11,695 bases of DNA from assembly GCA_964585635.1 (NCBI GenBank), contig CAZPEV010000107.1, forward strand, positions 1 through 11,695. Direction: 5' to 3'. The position numbers and the translations under genes were made by a program. Origin of the DNA: CAZPEV01 sp964585635. GTDB taxonomy: Bacteria; Zixibacteria; MSB-5A5; GN15; JAAZOE01. Below are positions 6,489 through 11,695 of the stretch, in pieces (position 1 is the stretch's first letter; every line of letters begins with the position of its first letter). Under the pieces are notes generated by a model, which worked only from the letters and a program-made list of their open reading frames with translations, did no database searches and had not been told where the DNA came from.

Positions 6489-7103
6489 TCATGCCCCGTG
6501 ATGACCCAGGCGAAACTCCCGCACGGTGACTTCTTCGGCATCGTCGGGAAGGGCGGCGCGCTTTCCGGTCGTCCACTCGATCACCGTATCGGAGATCGTC
6601 GTCAACGACAACTTCTCTACCGAAATACGCTCGGAAAGCGGTAGCGCCTCCGCCCGGCGCAAGGCCGTCTCATACCGCGGGCGGTCAAAATCCGCTTCTC
6701 GCGGATTGCGCCAATCGTAGGCGCATCCCTCTTTTATGAACAGGCCGAGCCCGAGATGGGGCACAAATCTGTTTAAATCCCTTCCGTCCGCCAATATGCC
6801 GGTGTGGAGCCCCCGATACAGCCCCTTCACCTCTTCTTCGCCCTCTTGCAGCCTGAGAGACAGCCAATAGTCGCGCGATTTATGGAAGCCACCCAATCGA
6901 ACCTCGAACGGACTCCGGTCACCAAGCACATTTTGAATGTGGTTGATCAACGGCTGCTCGCCTATGCTGTCATGAGTGGGAAAGATCAGTGTGATATGCG
7001 GGTGGATGAAACCTGAGGTGGGGTCATATACTCTACGGATCGCAGCAATCGACTCGGTCAGCTCGACGCTGAGCCGCGGAAAAATGCTCAGACAGTAATA
7101 CAT
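6489..7103 (-). CDS. 2H phosphoesterase superfamily protein (LigT / 2'-5' RNA ligase-like)
   Basis: 204-residue soluble protein. The first catalytic motif of the 2H family is clear: H36-I-T38-L in GFIHPHITLIFP. The second His motif is PHLGLGLF with His116, where the usual HxT/S reads H-x-G. The spacing of ~80 residues between motifs and the overall length suit 2H phosphoesterases, which open 2',3'-cyclic phosphates or hydrolyse related 2'-5' bonds in RNA or nucleotides. ATG at 7103 is chosen because AAGGA lies seven to eight bases upstream; a longer frame to 7292 adds residues without family similarity. The gene stands alone, convergent with the membrane protein and divergent from lemA. The Thr-to-Gly change may alter or lower activity. 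The substrate is unknown. Confidence 0.8.
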   Translation of the reverse strand: MYYCLSIFPRLSVELTESIAAIRRVYDPTSGFIHPHITLIFPTHDSIGEQPLINHIQNVLGDRSPFEVRLGGFHKSRDYWLSLRLQEGEEEVKGLYRGLHTGILADGRDLNRFVPHLGLGLFIKEGCAYDWRNPREADFDRPRYETALRRAEALPLSERISVEKLSLTTISDTVIEWTTGKRAALPDDAEEVTVREFRLGHHGA

Positions 7104-7323
7104 GCCGTTATCCTTGGCGCAAGCGCCCGGCGTGACTGACTTCTCTCTAAGAATACCTGCCCAAGGCCGGTTTCGCCCTGCCCAATCGGCAATGGCACAG
7201 GCTGTGTACCGGCCGAGATCGCGCTCTATGATAACCGATTCGGAAGGAGGATGCAATCGCTTTGAAGCCGGGTGACCGGTCGGCGATGGCATGTTCCCGG
7301 CGGTTGAGTTACCGGTTTTCTTG

Positions 7324-7353
7324 TTGCCTTCGGGTCATTCAATCATATATACT
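7324..7353 (+). promoter_or_regulatory. Candidate promoter of the lemA operon
   Basis: TTGCCT (7324-7329), an 18-base spacer and TATACT (7348-7353) match sigma-70 hexamers at four and five of six positions. The predicted transcript would start near 7360, leaving a leader of about 100 bases. Confidence 0.45.
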
Positions 7354-7405
7354 GCCTCCCGGGCGAGCGCTCTCAATCGTCTGATGTGAAATCATGGCCC
7401 GGTTT

Positions 7406-7427
7406 GGCGACAAGGAGCGCTGTCGCC
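7406..7427 (+). other. Leader hairpin upstream of lemA
   Basis: GGCGACA (7406-7412) and TGTCGCC (7421-7427) form a perfect 7-bp stem with an 8-base loop (AGGAGCGC), 30 bases before the lemA start. It could affect mRNA stability or translation, but it has no recognised function and may be coincidental. Confidence 0.35.
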
Positions 7428-7457
7428 TTGAAAGCGAATGTCGGAAAGGAAACGACG

Positions 7458-8075
7458 ATGAAGACTGTCGGTATTGTTTTTGGAGTTATCGTCCTCTTGG
7501 TCCTTATTGTCGGTGGCTGGATATGGTCCGGTCGTGGGGCCTTGATCGATCGTTCACAGGGGGTCGACGAGAAATGGGCCCAGGTGCAAAACGTCTACCA
7601 GCGTCGGTTTGACCTTGTTCCAAATCTGGTGGCCAGCGTGGACAACTTCATGCAGAGGCAGCAGACGACGTTGACCGAGGTGATCGCCTTGCGTCAGCGC
7701 GTCATCGATCTAAAGGGGTCGGCTCAGGCCGCCCTCGAGGCCAAGAATCCGGGGCTGCTGGACTCGCTGGCGGGTCAACTCTCGCGCCAGTTGAATTCAT
7801 TCATCAACGTGGTCGTCGAGCAGTATCCCCAAATCAAAGGGGACCAGTTGTACTCGGATCTATTGACTCAGCTCGAGGGCACCGAGAACCGCATCGCCCA
7901 GGAACGACGCACCTATAACGAATCGGTTCGCGAGTACAACACCTTCCGCCAAAAGAGCGTCCGGGCGCTTCTGGCCGGCACCGTTTTCGGTTTTCCGTAT
8001 GAGAAACAGTTCTTTGCCGCCCAGGCAGAAGCGCAGACGGCACCGAATGTGAAAGAGATTTTCGACAAGAAATAG
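7458..8075 (+). CDS. lemA: LemA family protein
   Basis: 205-residue protein anchored by one N-terminal membrane span (residues 4-23), followed by a helical domain. Family signatures are plain: VDEKWAQVQNVYQRRFDLVPNLV (residues 36-58) and ENRIAQERRTYNESVREYN (143-161), plus a conserved FP near 179-180. LemA proteins form a helical bundle on the membrane, and their biochemical role is not established. Start ATG at 7458 follows AAAGGA by eight bases; the longer frame from 7386 adds a non-family N-terminus. It is the first gene of a three-gene operon with two TPM-domain genes, only six bases before the next. This linkage is commonly seen and argues for a shared envelope function. Confidence 0.95.
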   Translation: MKTVGIVFGVIVLLVLIVGGWIWSGRGALIDRSQGVDEKWAQVQNVYQRRFDLVPNLVASVDNFMQRQQTTLTEVIALRQRVIDLKGSAQAALEAKNPGLLDSLAGQLSRQLNSFINVVVEQYPQIKGDQLYSDLLTQLEGTENRIAQERRTYNESVREYNTFRQKSVRALLAGTVFGFPYEKQFFAAQAEAQTAPNVKEIFDKK

Positions 8076-8081
8076 GCGGAC

Positions 8082-8813
8082 ATGCTATCCACGGTGAAAA
8101 AATGCCTTCTGACGATTCTCGTGTTGCTGGCGGCGGCCGGACTGCTGGCCGCTTCGCCGTTTCCCGAATACAGAGGCCCGATCAACGATCTGGCCGGAGT
8201 GCTTGGCCAAAGTGATATCCAGAAACTTGAAGCGAAGGCCATCGGTTATCGTGACCAAACCGGCAGCGAGATCGGCGTCCTGATTGTGCCGACGCTTGGT
8301 GATCGGGCCATCGAGGATTATGCGCACGACGTCTACAAGGCCTGGGGTATCGGCCAAAAAGGGAAGGACAACGGCGTGCTGTTTCTGGTGGCGATTGCCG
8401 AAAAAAAGGCGCGAGTCGAGGTCGGTTACGGCCTGGAAGGTCAGTTGACCGATATCGAAAGCGGCCGGCTGGTGAACAAGAGTTCCCCGATGGCGGACCA
8501 TTTTCGTGCGGGTGATTACGCCGGCGGCGTCAACGCGGTGCTGGACGGAATCGTGCAAGCCATCGGCGGAGAATACAATCCGCCCGAGCCGAAAAATAGA
8601 GATCGCTCCGCTGTTCGACCCTTTCTGCCGCTTGGAGTGATCATTCTTCTCTTGTTGATGTCGATTTTTCGCGGAAGAAGAAGTGTCACCGGGCGTAGAT
8701 TCGGCGGACCGTTTATCGGTGGATTCGGCGGTGGCTCTTTTGGCGGCGGCGGCGGCGGCTTCAGCTTCGGCGGCGGATCATCGGGTGGTGGCGGCGCCAG
8801 CGGCGGTTGGTAG
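8082..8813 (+). CDS. Secreted/membrane TPM-domain protein, YgcG-like
   Basis: 243 residues. An N-terminal signal peptide (about 1-24, ending LLAASP) is followed by a TPM domain (about 30-165), with PINDLAGVL at its start and KGKDNGVLFLVAIAEKKARVEVGYGLEG in its core. Then come one membrane span (about 184-200) and a Gly/Ser/Phe-rich tail ending GGGGASGGW, the usual end of YgcG-type proteins. TPM domains are linked to acid phosphatase activity in plant TLP18.3, but the bacterial function is unsettled. The domain should lie in the periplasm, tethered by the C-terminal span. The gene begins six bases after lemA and ends 14 bases before the next TPM gene, so the three are very likely co-transcribed. 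The tail-coding DNA (8701-8810) is highly repetitive in GGC/GGT codons. Confidence 0.93.
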   Translation: MLSTVKKCLLTILVLLAAAGLLAASPFPEYRGPINDLAGVLGQSDIQKLEAKAIGYRDQTGSEIGVLIVPTLGDRAIEDYAHDVYKAWGIGQKGKDNGVLFLVAIAEKKARVEVGYGLEGQLTDIESGRLVNKSSPMADHFRAGDYAGGVNAVLDGIVQAIGGEYNPPEPKNRDRSAVRPFLPLGVIILLLLMSIFRGRRSVTGRRFGGPFIGGFGGGSFGGGGGGFSFGGGSSGGGGASGGW

Positions 8814-8827
8814 GAGCATGACGGGAT

Positions 8828-9460
8828 ATGGCATCACTCGTTGATAAGTATTTTTCCCAGGCCGATTTTGACGCTATTGAAGCGGCCGTGAAGAAAGCCG
8901 AACTGTCCACCAGCGGCGAAATCGCGGTCGAGCTGTCGTCACATTCCCGGCACTGGACGACTGAGCGTTTGATTTATGCCTTGACATTCACTCTCATCTG
9001 CATGATCGGCGCTCTCTACTTCACCCGCGACGTTGACTGGGGCATCTACTATAACACCACGCAAGCGATCCTGTGGGGAGCAATTGGATTTGTGATCGCC
9101 TATTTCGGATGGGGCCGGTTTCTCACCCGCGCCGGACGGCGGCGACAGGTCGTCTGGAATCGGGCGTTGGATCGGTTTCACCAGATAACGCCGACACGCG
9201 GGCTGACCGGGGTTCTGATCTTTGTATCGGTGGAAGAGAAGCAGGCTGCGATCGTGGCCGATAAAGGGATTGCAGCAGCGGTTCCCCCCGACTACTGGCA
9301 TACGCCACAGGGGTTGATCGCCACAGCCATGGATCAGGACAAGCACGCCGAAGGGATCATTCAGGCGATTGAAATGATCATGGTGGAGCTGGCTCGCTAT
9401 TTCCCCCGCCAAAGCGACGACATTAACGAACTGCCGGATAAACCCACCGTAATCGATTGA
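8828..9460 (+). CDS. TPM-domain membrane protein with inserted transmembrane hairpin
   Basis: 210 residues, third gene of the LemA/TPM operon. Residues 13-40 (FDAIEAAVKKAELSTSGEIAVEL and neighbours) resemble the start of a TPM domain. Two membrane spans follow (about 49-66 and 79-97). The rest of the domain resumes at about 123 (TRGLTGVLIFVSVEEKQAAIVADKGIAAAVP). No signal peptide is seen, so both soluble halves should face the same side, probably the cytoplasm. Start ATG at 8828 follows AGGAG at 8812-8816 and a nearer GGGA. This pattern of a LemA gene with one YgcG-like and one membrane TPM gene recurs in many bacteria. Function is unknown; the genes probably act together in the envelope. Confidence 0.88.
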   Translation: MASLVDKYFSQADFDAIEAAVKKAELSTSGEIAVELSSHSRHWTTERLIYALTFTLICMIGALYFTRDVDWGIYYNTTQAILWGAIGFVIAYFGWGRFLTRAGRRRQVVWNRALDRFHQITPTRGLTGVLIFVSVEEKQAAIVADKGIAAAVPPDYWHTPQGLIATAMDQDKHAEGIIQAIEMIMVELARYFPRQSDDINELPDKPTVID

Positions 9461-9526
9461 CCTATAAGTCGGGATCATCAAACAGGCGACGCCCGGCCTG
9501 GGGGGCAGGACACACTATTGCCGTTT

Positions 9527-9600
9527 CCCTCGCGTTTGGACGAGGGTTAGCCAAAAGCGGATATAGCCTCGCCGCGAGGGGCTTGTTCGCCCTCTGGCGA
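9527..9600 (+). terminator. Cluster of three hairpins after the LemA/TPM operon, possible terminator
   Basis: Three stem-loops in a row: CCCTCG (9527-9532) with CGAGGG (9541-9546); CCTCG (9567-9571) with CGAGG (9575-9579); and TCGCC (9587-9591) with GGCGA (9596-9600). The third is followed by GCTTGTTTGTCT, moderately T-rich, so it could end the operon transcript. Three hairpins made of related CTCG/CGAG and CGCC/GGCG words are more than a terminator needs, so a structured RNA or repeat element is also possible. Confidence 0.4.
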
Positions 9601-9626
9601 GCTTGTTTGTCTCAGGCGAATTGGAC

Positions 9627-9643
9627 TCCCCCCATCTCCATTT
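9627..9643 (+). repeat. Partial third copy of the box preceding the dispersed repeat
   Basis: TCCCCCCATCTCCATTT matches 3904-3920 with one mismatch in 17 bases. In copy 1 this box directly precedes the 50-base repeat; here the following sequence does not align. Copy 2 keeps only TCCATTT. It may be a shared end of a degraded element, or a chance match. Confidence 0.4.
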
Positions 9644-9778
9644 CATGTAACTCTTTGTAATGCTGTCGGATACAAATGCAAGTCGGATTAGAGCACTCTG
9701 TCTCCGAAGGGTTTGACGAGATGCAAGACCAAAAAAACGCTTGACTAACGCCTGCCAGACCTTAACTTATGGGTGCGA

Positions 9779-9807
9779 TTGACCAGTGGTCAGTAACTGA
9801 CCATAAT
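9779..9807 (+). promoter_or_regulatory. Promoter of the TetR-family gene
   Basis: TTGACC (9779-9784), 17-base spacer, CATAAT (9802-9807): five of six matches to each sigma-70 hexamer with ideal spacing. Transcription would start near 9814, about 24 bases before the ATG at 9838. The operator palindromes fill its spacer, so a bound repressor would block RNA polymerase. Confidence 0.7.
9780..9803. promoter_or_regulatory. Overlapping TetR operators (autoregulation)
   Basis: Two perfect palindromes overlap: TGACCAGTGGTCA (9780-9792) and TGGTCAGTAACTGACCA (9787-9803, 17 bp centred on 9795). They comprise three half-sites of TGACC/GGTCA and lie between and across the -35 and -10 of the TetR promoter. 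The same TGACC-N3-GGTCA word recurs before the downstream receptor gene. Placement and symmetry are as expected for a self-repressing TetR protein. Confidence 0.7.
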
Positions 9808-9837
9808 ACTATATTGAGCCTTAGGTGTTGGGGCGAT

Positions 9838-10509
9838 ATGACTACAGCTGAGCGACGGGAGCGGGAGAAAAGACAGCGGATAGACCTCATCCTGGATGCC
9901 GCCTTGATGGTATTCGCGGAGAAGGGTCTGAAGAATTCCACGATCGAGGATGTTGCCGAAAAGGCTGAAATCAGCAAAGGGACAATCTATCTCTATTTCA
10001 GGAGCAAAGAGCACCTATACTTCGCCATCGACATGCGTGCCGGACAGATGCTTCATGAGCGCTTTGAGAAGGCCGCCGCTTCCGAGACGACCGGCCTTGC
10101 CAAGGTGAGAGCGATTGGCCGGGCGTACTACCAATTCTGCTTCGATTATCCCAATTACTTCACCGCGATGCTGTACGTCGGCAGTATGGACCCGGAAACT
10201 TTTAGGACGATTGCAGAGGAGATGGTTCCCAAAGGATTGCAAGGCTACAAGGAGACATCCCTTATGGTTCTGGCGCAAGCGATCGAGACCGGCCACAGGG
10301 ACGGCACGATCGCCGGGGATGTCCACCCCTGGGTGATGTCCGTGTTGCTGTGGGCCACAAGCAACGGTGTTATTGGAATGATAAAGAATAGAGGCGAGAT
10401 TCTGAAGCTCATGGGTCTTCCTGTCGAGACCCTGTATCCGGCCAAGGAAATGCTGGTGGCCAGGGGCTTGGCGCCAATAAAGGGCGGCTCGGAGCCGGAA
10501 TCCTCATGA
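9838..10509 (+). CDS. TetR/AcrR-family transcriptional repressor
   Basis: 223-residue one-component regulator that binds DNA as a dimer and is normally released by a small ligand. The N-terminal TetR HTH is clear at residues 16-62: AALMVFAEKG, then STIEDVAEKAEISKGTIYLYF and RSKEHLYFAI. The C-terminal ligand domain (70-223) is helical and not recognisable beyond the family. An open frame starts at 9769, but that start would place the promoter and operators inside the gene; ATG at 9838 puts them just upstream and gives the usual TetR N-terminus. The gene is followed after 67 bases by a TonB-dependent receptor in the same direction, with a matching operator between them. The natural reading is that it controls itself and the receptor. 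Confidence 0.92.
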   Translation: MTTAERREREKRQRIDLILDAALMVFAEKGLKNSTIEDVAEKAEISKGTIYLYFRSKEHLYFAIDMRAGQMLHERFEKAAASETTGLAKVRAIGRAYYQFCFDYPNYFTAMLYVGSMDPETFRTIAEEMVPKGLQGYKETSLMVLAQAIETGHRDGTIAGDVHPWVMSVLLWATSNGVIGMIKNRGEILKLMGLPVETLYPAKEMLVARGLAPIKGGSEPESS

Positions 10510-10529
10510 TCTCTCTTTTTGGTCTTGGT

Positions 10530-10544
10530 ATGACCGACGGTCAT
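10530..10544. promoter_or_regulatory. TetR-type operator upstream of the TonB receptor
   Basis: ATGACCGACGGTCAT is a perfect 15-bp palindrome around a single central base. Its core TGACC-N3-GGTCA (10531-10543) matches the word at 9780-9792 in arms and spacing. It lies 33 bases before the receptor ATG at 10577. No convincing -35/-10 pair could be fixed here. Confidence 0.65.
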
Positions 10545-10576
10545 TTATTGGACAATAGTCATTTATGGGTGCCCTC

Positions 10577-11695
10577 ATGAACCGATTCCTAAAAATGCTT
10601 CTTATTCCAGCTCTCGTCGCTGCCGGCTCCAGTTCGGCCGTGGTCGCGGATGACGGAACCGCAGAGAAACGCACTCCGCGAACCGGCTCCATCAGAGGAC
10701 AGGTCTTCGACGCCGAGACCGGCACACCGCTGATCGGGGTTTCCGTACGGATGGTTGGAACGCAACAAGGCGCCGCGACGGACAGTCTTGGGGCTTTTAG
10801 GATTGCCGACTGTCCCGTGGGCAGCTACGCCGTTCAGTTCAGCACCGTGGGATACCGGGCGATGACTCAGACCGATGTTATCGTCAGAGCCGGCCGGACG
10901 ACCGTCTTCGACGCCCGCCTTCGCGTACTGCTGATCGAGATGAAAGGCGTCAAAGTCAGCGGGGGCTACTTCAGTGATGATCCCTCGGAGCCCACCAGTT
11001 CCACCACGTTTTCGACCGAAGAGGTTCGCCGCTCGCCCGCTTCGGCCGAGGACGTAAGCCGCATTATGCTCAGCCTGCCAAGCATCGCCAAGGTCAACGA
11101 CCAGGTGAACAACTTGATCGTTCGCGGCGGCAGTCCGACCGAGAACTCCTTCTACGTCGATAACATCGAAATCCCCAACATCAATCACTACCCCCTGTTC
11201 GGGACGTCTGGCGGGCCGATCAGTTTGATAAATACCGACTTCATAAAGAATGTGACTTTCTCGGCCGGAGGTTTCTCGGCTGCCTACGGCGACCGCCTGT
11301 CGTCGATCATGTCGTTGTCGTTCCGAGAGGGAAATCGTGACGACTTCGGCCTGCAGGCCGATTTTAATATGGCCGGCGTGGGTCTCGTCGGCGAGGGTCC
11401 GATCGCCGCGCGCGGCTCCTGGATGGTTTCGGCCCGACGCAGTTACCTCGACCTTCTCGTCAAAGCCATCGGGGTCGGAGTGGTTCCCCGCTACTCCGAT
11501 TACCAGGGAAAGGTGGTTTTTGATCTGTCGCCGCGACACCAGTTGTCGGCCCTGGGAATCGTGGGTGTCGATTACATCAACTTCAGTCGCGAGGAGGCCG
11601 TCGAGGAAAGCAACACCATCGATGGCTGGTCGGATGGGTATGAATATGCGTTCGGTGTCAATTGGAGATATCTGTGGGGCGGCCATGGCTATTCC
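10577..11695 (+). CDS. TonB-dependent outer-membrane receptor, 3' end outside the window
   Basis: The frame stays open for 373 codons to the window edge. A signal peptide covers residues 1-24 (MNRFLKMLLIPALVAAG..., cleavage probably after AVVA). Next is a carboxypeptidase-regulatory-like beta domain (about 38-118: GSIRGQVFDAETGTPLIGVSV ... STVGYRA), typical of Bacteroidetes-style receptors. A plug domain follows (about 143-255), with VNNLIVRGGSPTENSFYVDNIEI and SAGGFSAAYGDRLSSIMSL. The first strands of the barrel come after that (RGSWMVSARRSYLDLL). It would sit in the outer membrane and import a substrate using TonB energy. ATG at 10577 has a weak GGGTG upstream; an in-frame ATG at 10565 is an alternative. 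The TetR operator before it suggests ligand-controlled expression. The substrate is unknown. Confidence 0.92.
   Translation, partial: MNRFLKMLLIPALVAAGSSSAVVADDGTAEKRTPRTGSIRGQVFDAETGTPLIGVSVRMVGTQQGAATDSLGAFRIADCPVGSYAVQFSTVGYRAMTQTDVIVRAGRTTVFDARLRVLLIEMKGVKVSGGYFSDDPSEPTSSTTFSTEEVRRSPASAEDVSRIMLSLPSIAKVNDQVNNLIVRGGSPTENSFYVDNIEIPNINHYPLFGTSGGPISLINTDFIKNVTFSAGGFSAAYGDRLSSIMSLSFREGNRDDFGLQADFNMAGVGLVGEGPIAARGSWMVSARRSYLDLLVKAIGVGVVPRYSDYQGKVVFDLSPRHQLSALGIVGVDYINFSREEAVEESNTIDGWSDGYEYAFGVNWRYLWGGHGYS

Larger units (their letters stand above)
7104..7457. other. Divergent intergenic region between 2H gene and lemA
   Basis: 354 bases with no supported gene. The minus-strand frame of the 2H gene stays open to 7292, but the extension looks non-coding. 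On the plus strand there is a promoter candidate at 7324-7353 and a short leader hairpin at 7406-7427. GGAAGGAGGATG at 7241-7252 looks like a strong ribosome site but opens only a four-codon frame. Confidence 0.55.
9461..9837. other. Hairpin-rich intergenic region upstream of the TetR gene
   Basis: 377 bases without a gene. It contains three successive hairpins (9527-9600), a partial copy of the box that precedes the dispersed repeat (9627-9643), an inverted repeat TTTGTA (9654-9659) / TACAAA (9671-9676), and the TetR promoter-operator (9779-9807). A plus-strand open frame at 9457-9660 overlaps the end of the TPM gene and the hairpins and looks non-coding. Confidence 0.6.

Noticed and set aside
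9457..9660. Plus-strand 67-codon frame after the TPM gene
   Set aside because: Overlaps the TPM stop and the hairpin cluster, has no ribosome site and no protein-like pattern.
3980..10558. Shared TTGGACAATAG near 3982 and 10548
   Set aside because: Only 11 bases, with no matching context; expected by chance.
10589..11686. Minus-strand open frame of 365 codons over the receptor gene
   Set aside because: It is antisense to a clear TonB-dependent receptor with a signal peptide, carboxypeptidase-regulatory-like domain and plug; the antisense translation shows no domain.

Overview
The window looks like part of a metagenome-assembled scaffold. It has one run of ten Ns, moderately high G+C, and genes cut by both ends. 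The mix of genes is a tungsten/molybdenum aldehyde:ferredoxin oxidoreductase (AOR) operon, a LemA/TPM cluster and a TonB-dependent receptor with a carboxypeptidase-regulatory-like N-terminal domain. This points to a Gram-negative, probably anaerobic or facultative bacterium. The receptor architecture and the small stand-alone PAS protein would suit an uncultivated lineage related to the FCB group, for example Zixibacteria-like. That assignment is a guess from gene style, not a measurement.

Layout. (1) Positions 1-2938, minus strand: a three-gene operon read right to left, encoding a multi-span membrane protein, a polyferredoxin with four Cys groups (the first lacking one Cys) and a large AOR-family oxidoreductase. 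The AOR gene is interrupted by the N gap and runs off the left edge. (2) Positions 2939-3515: a long divergent intergenic region with an apparently structured, pseudoknot-like element at 3184-3274. (3) Positions 3516-6098, plus strand: a small PAS protein, an aldo/keto reductase and an A+T-rich six-span membrane protein of unknown function. Two copies of a ~50-bp intergenic repeat precede the last two genes, and a tRNA 3'-end-like fragment lies just before the second copy. (4) Positions 6489-7103, minus strand: a 2H (LigT-like) phosphoesterase-type protein. (5) Positions 7458-9460, plus strand: a compact LemA / secreted TPM / membrane TPM operon. (6) Positions 9461-9837: a hairpin-rich intergenic region. 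(7) Positions 9838-11695, plus strand: a TetR-family repressor followed by the 5' part of a TonB-dependent receptor. The same operator word (TGACC-N3-GGTCA) lies in front of both genes.

How the genes work together. The AOR operon probably oxidises an aldehyde (or reduces an acid), with electrons passing through the polyferredoxin; the membrane protein may supply a membrane connection or cofactor/substrate uptake. The LemA/TPM genes form a recurrent envelope module of poorly known function. The TetR-receptor pair reads as a self-contained, ligand-responsive outer-membrane uptake unit. The least explained items are the 3184-3274 structured element, the repeated promoter-like element and the hairpin cluster at 9527-9600. 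I found no CRISPR array, insertion sequence or intact RNA gene.
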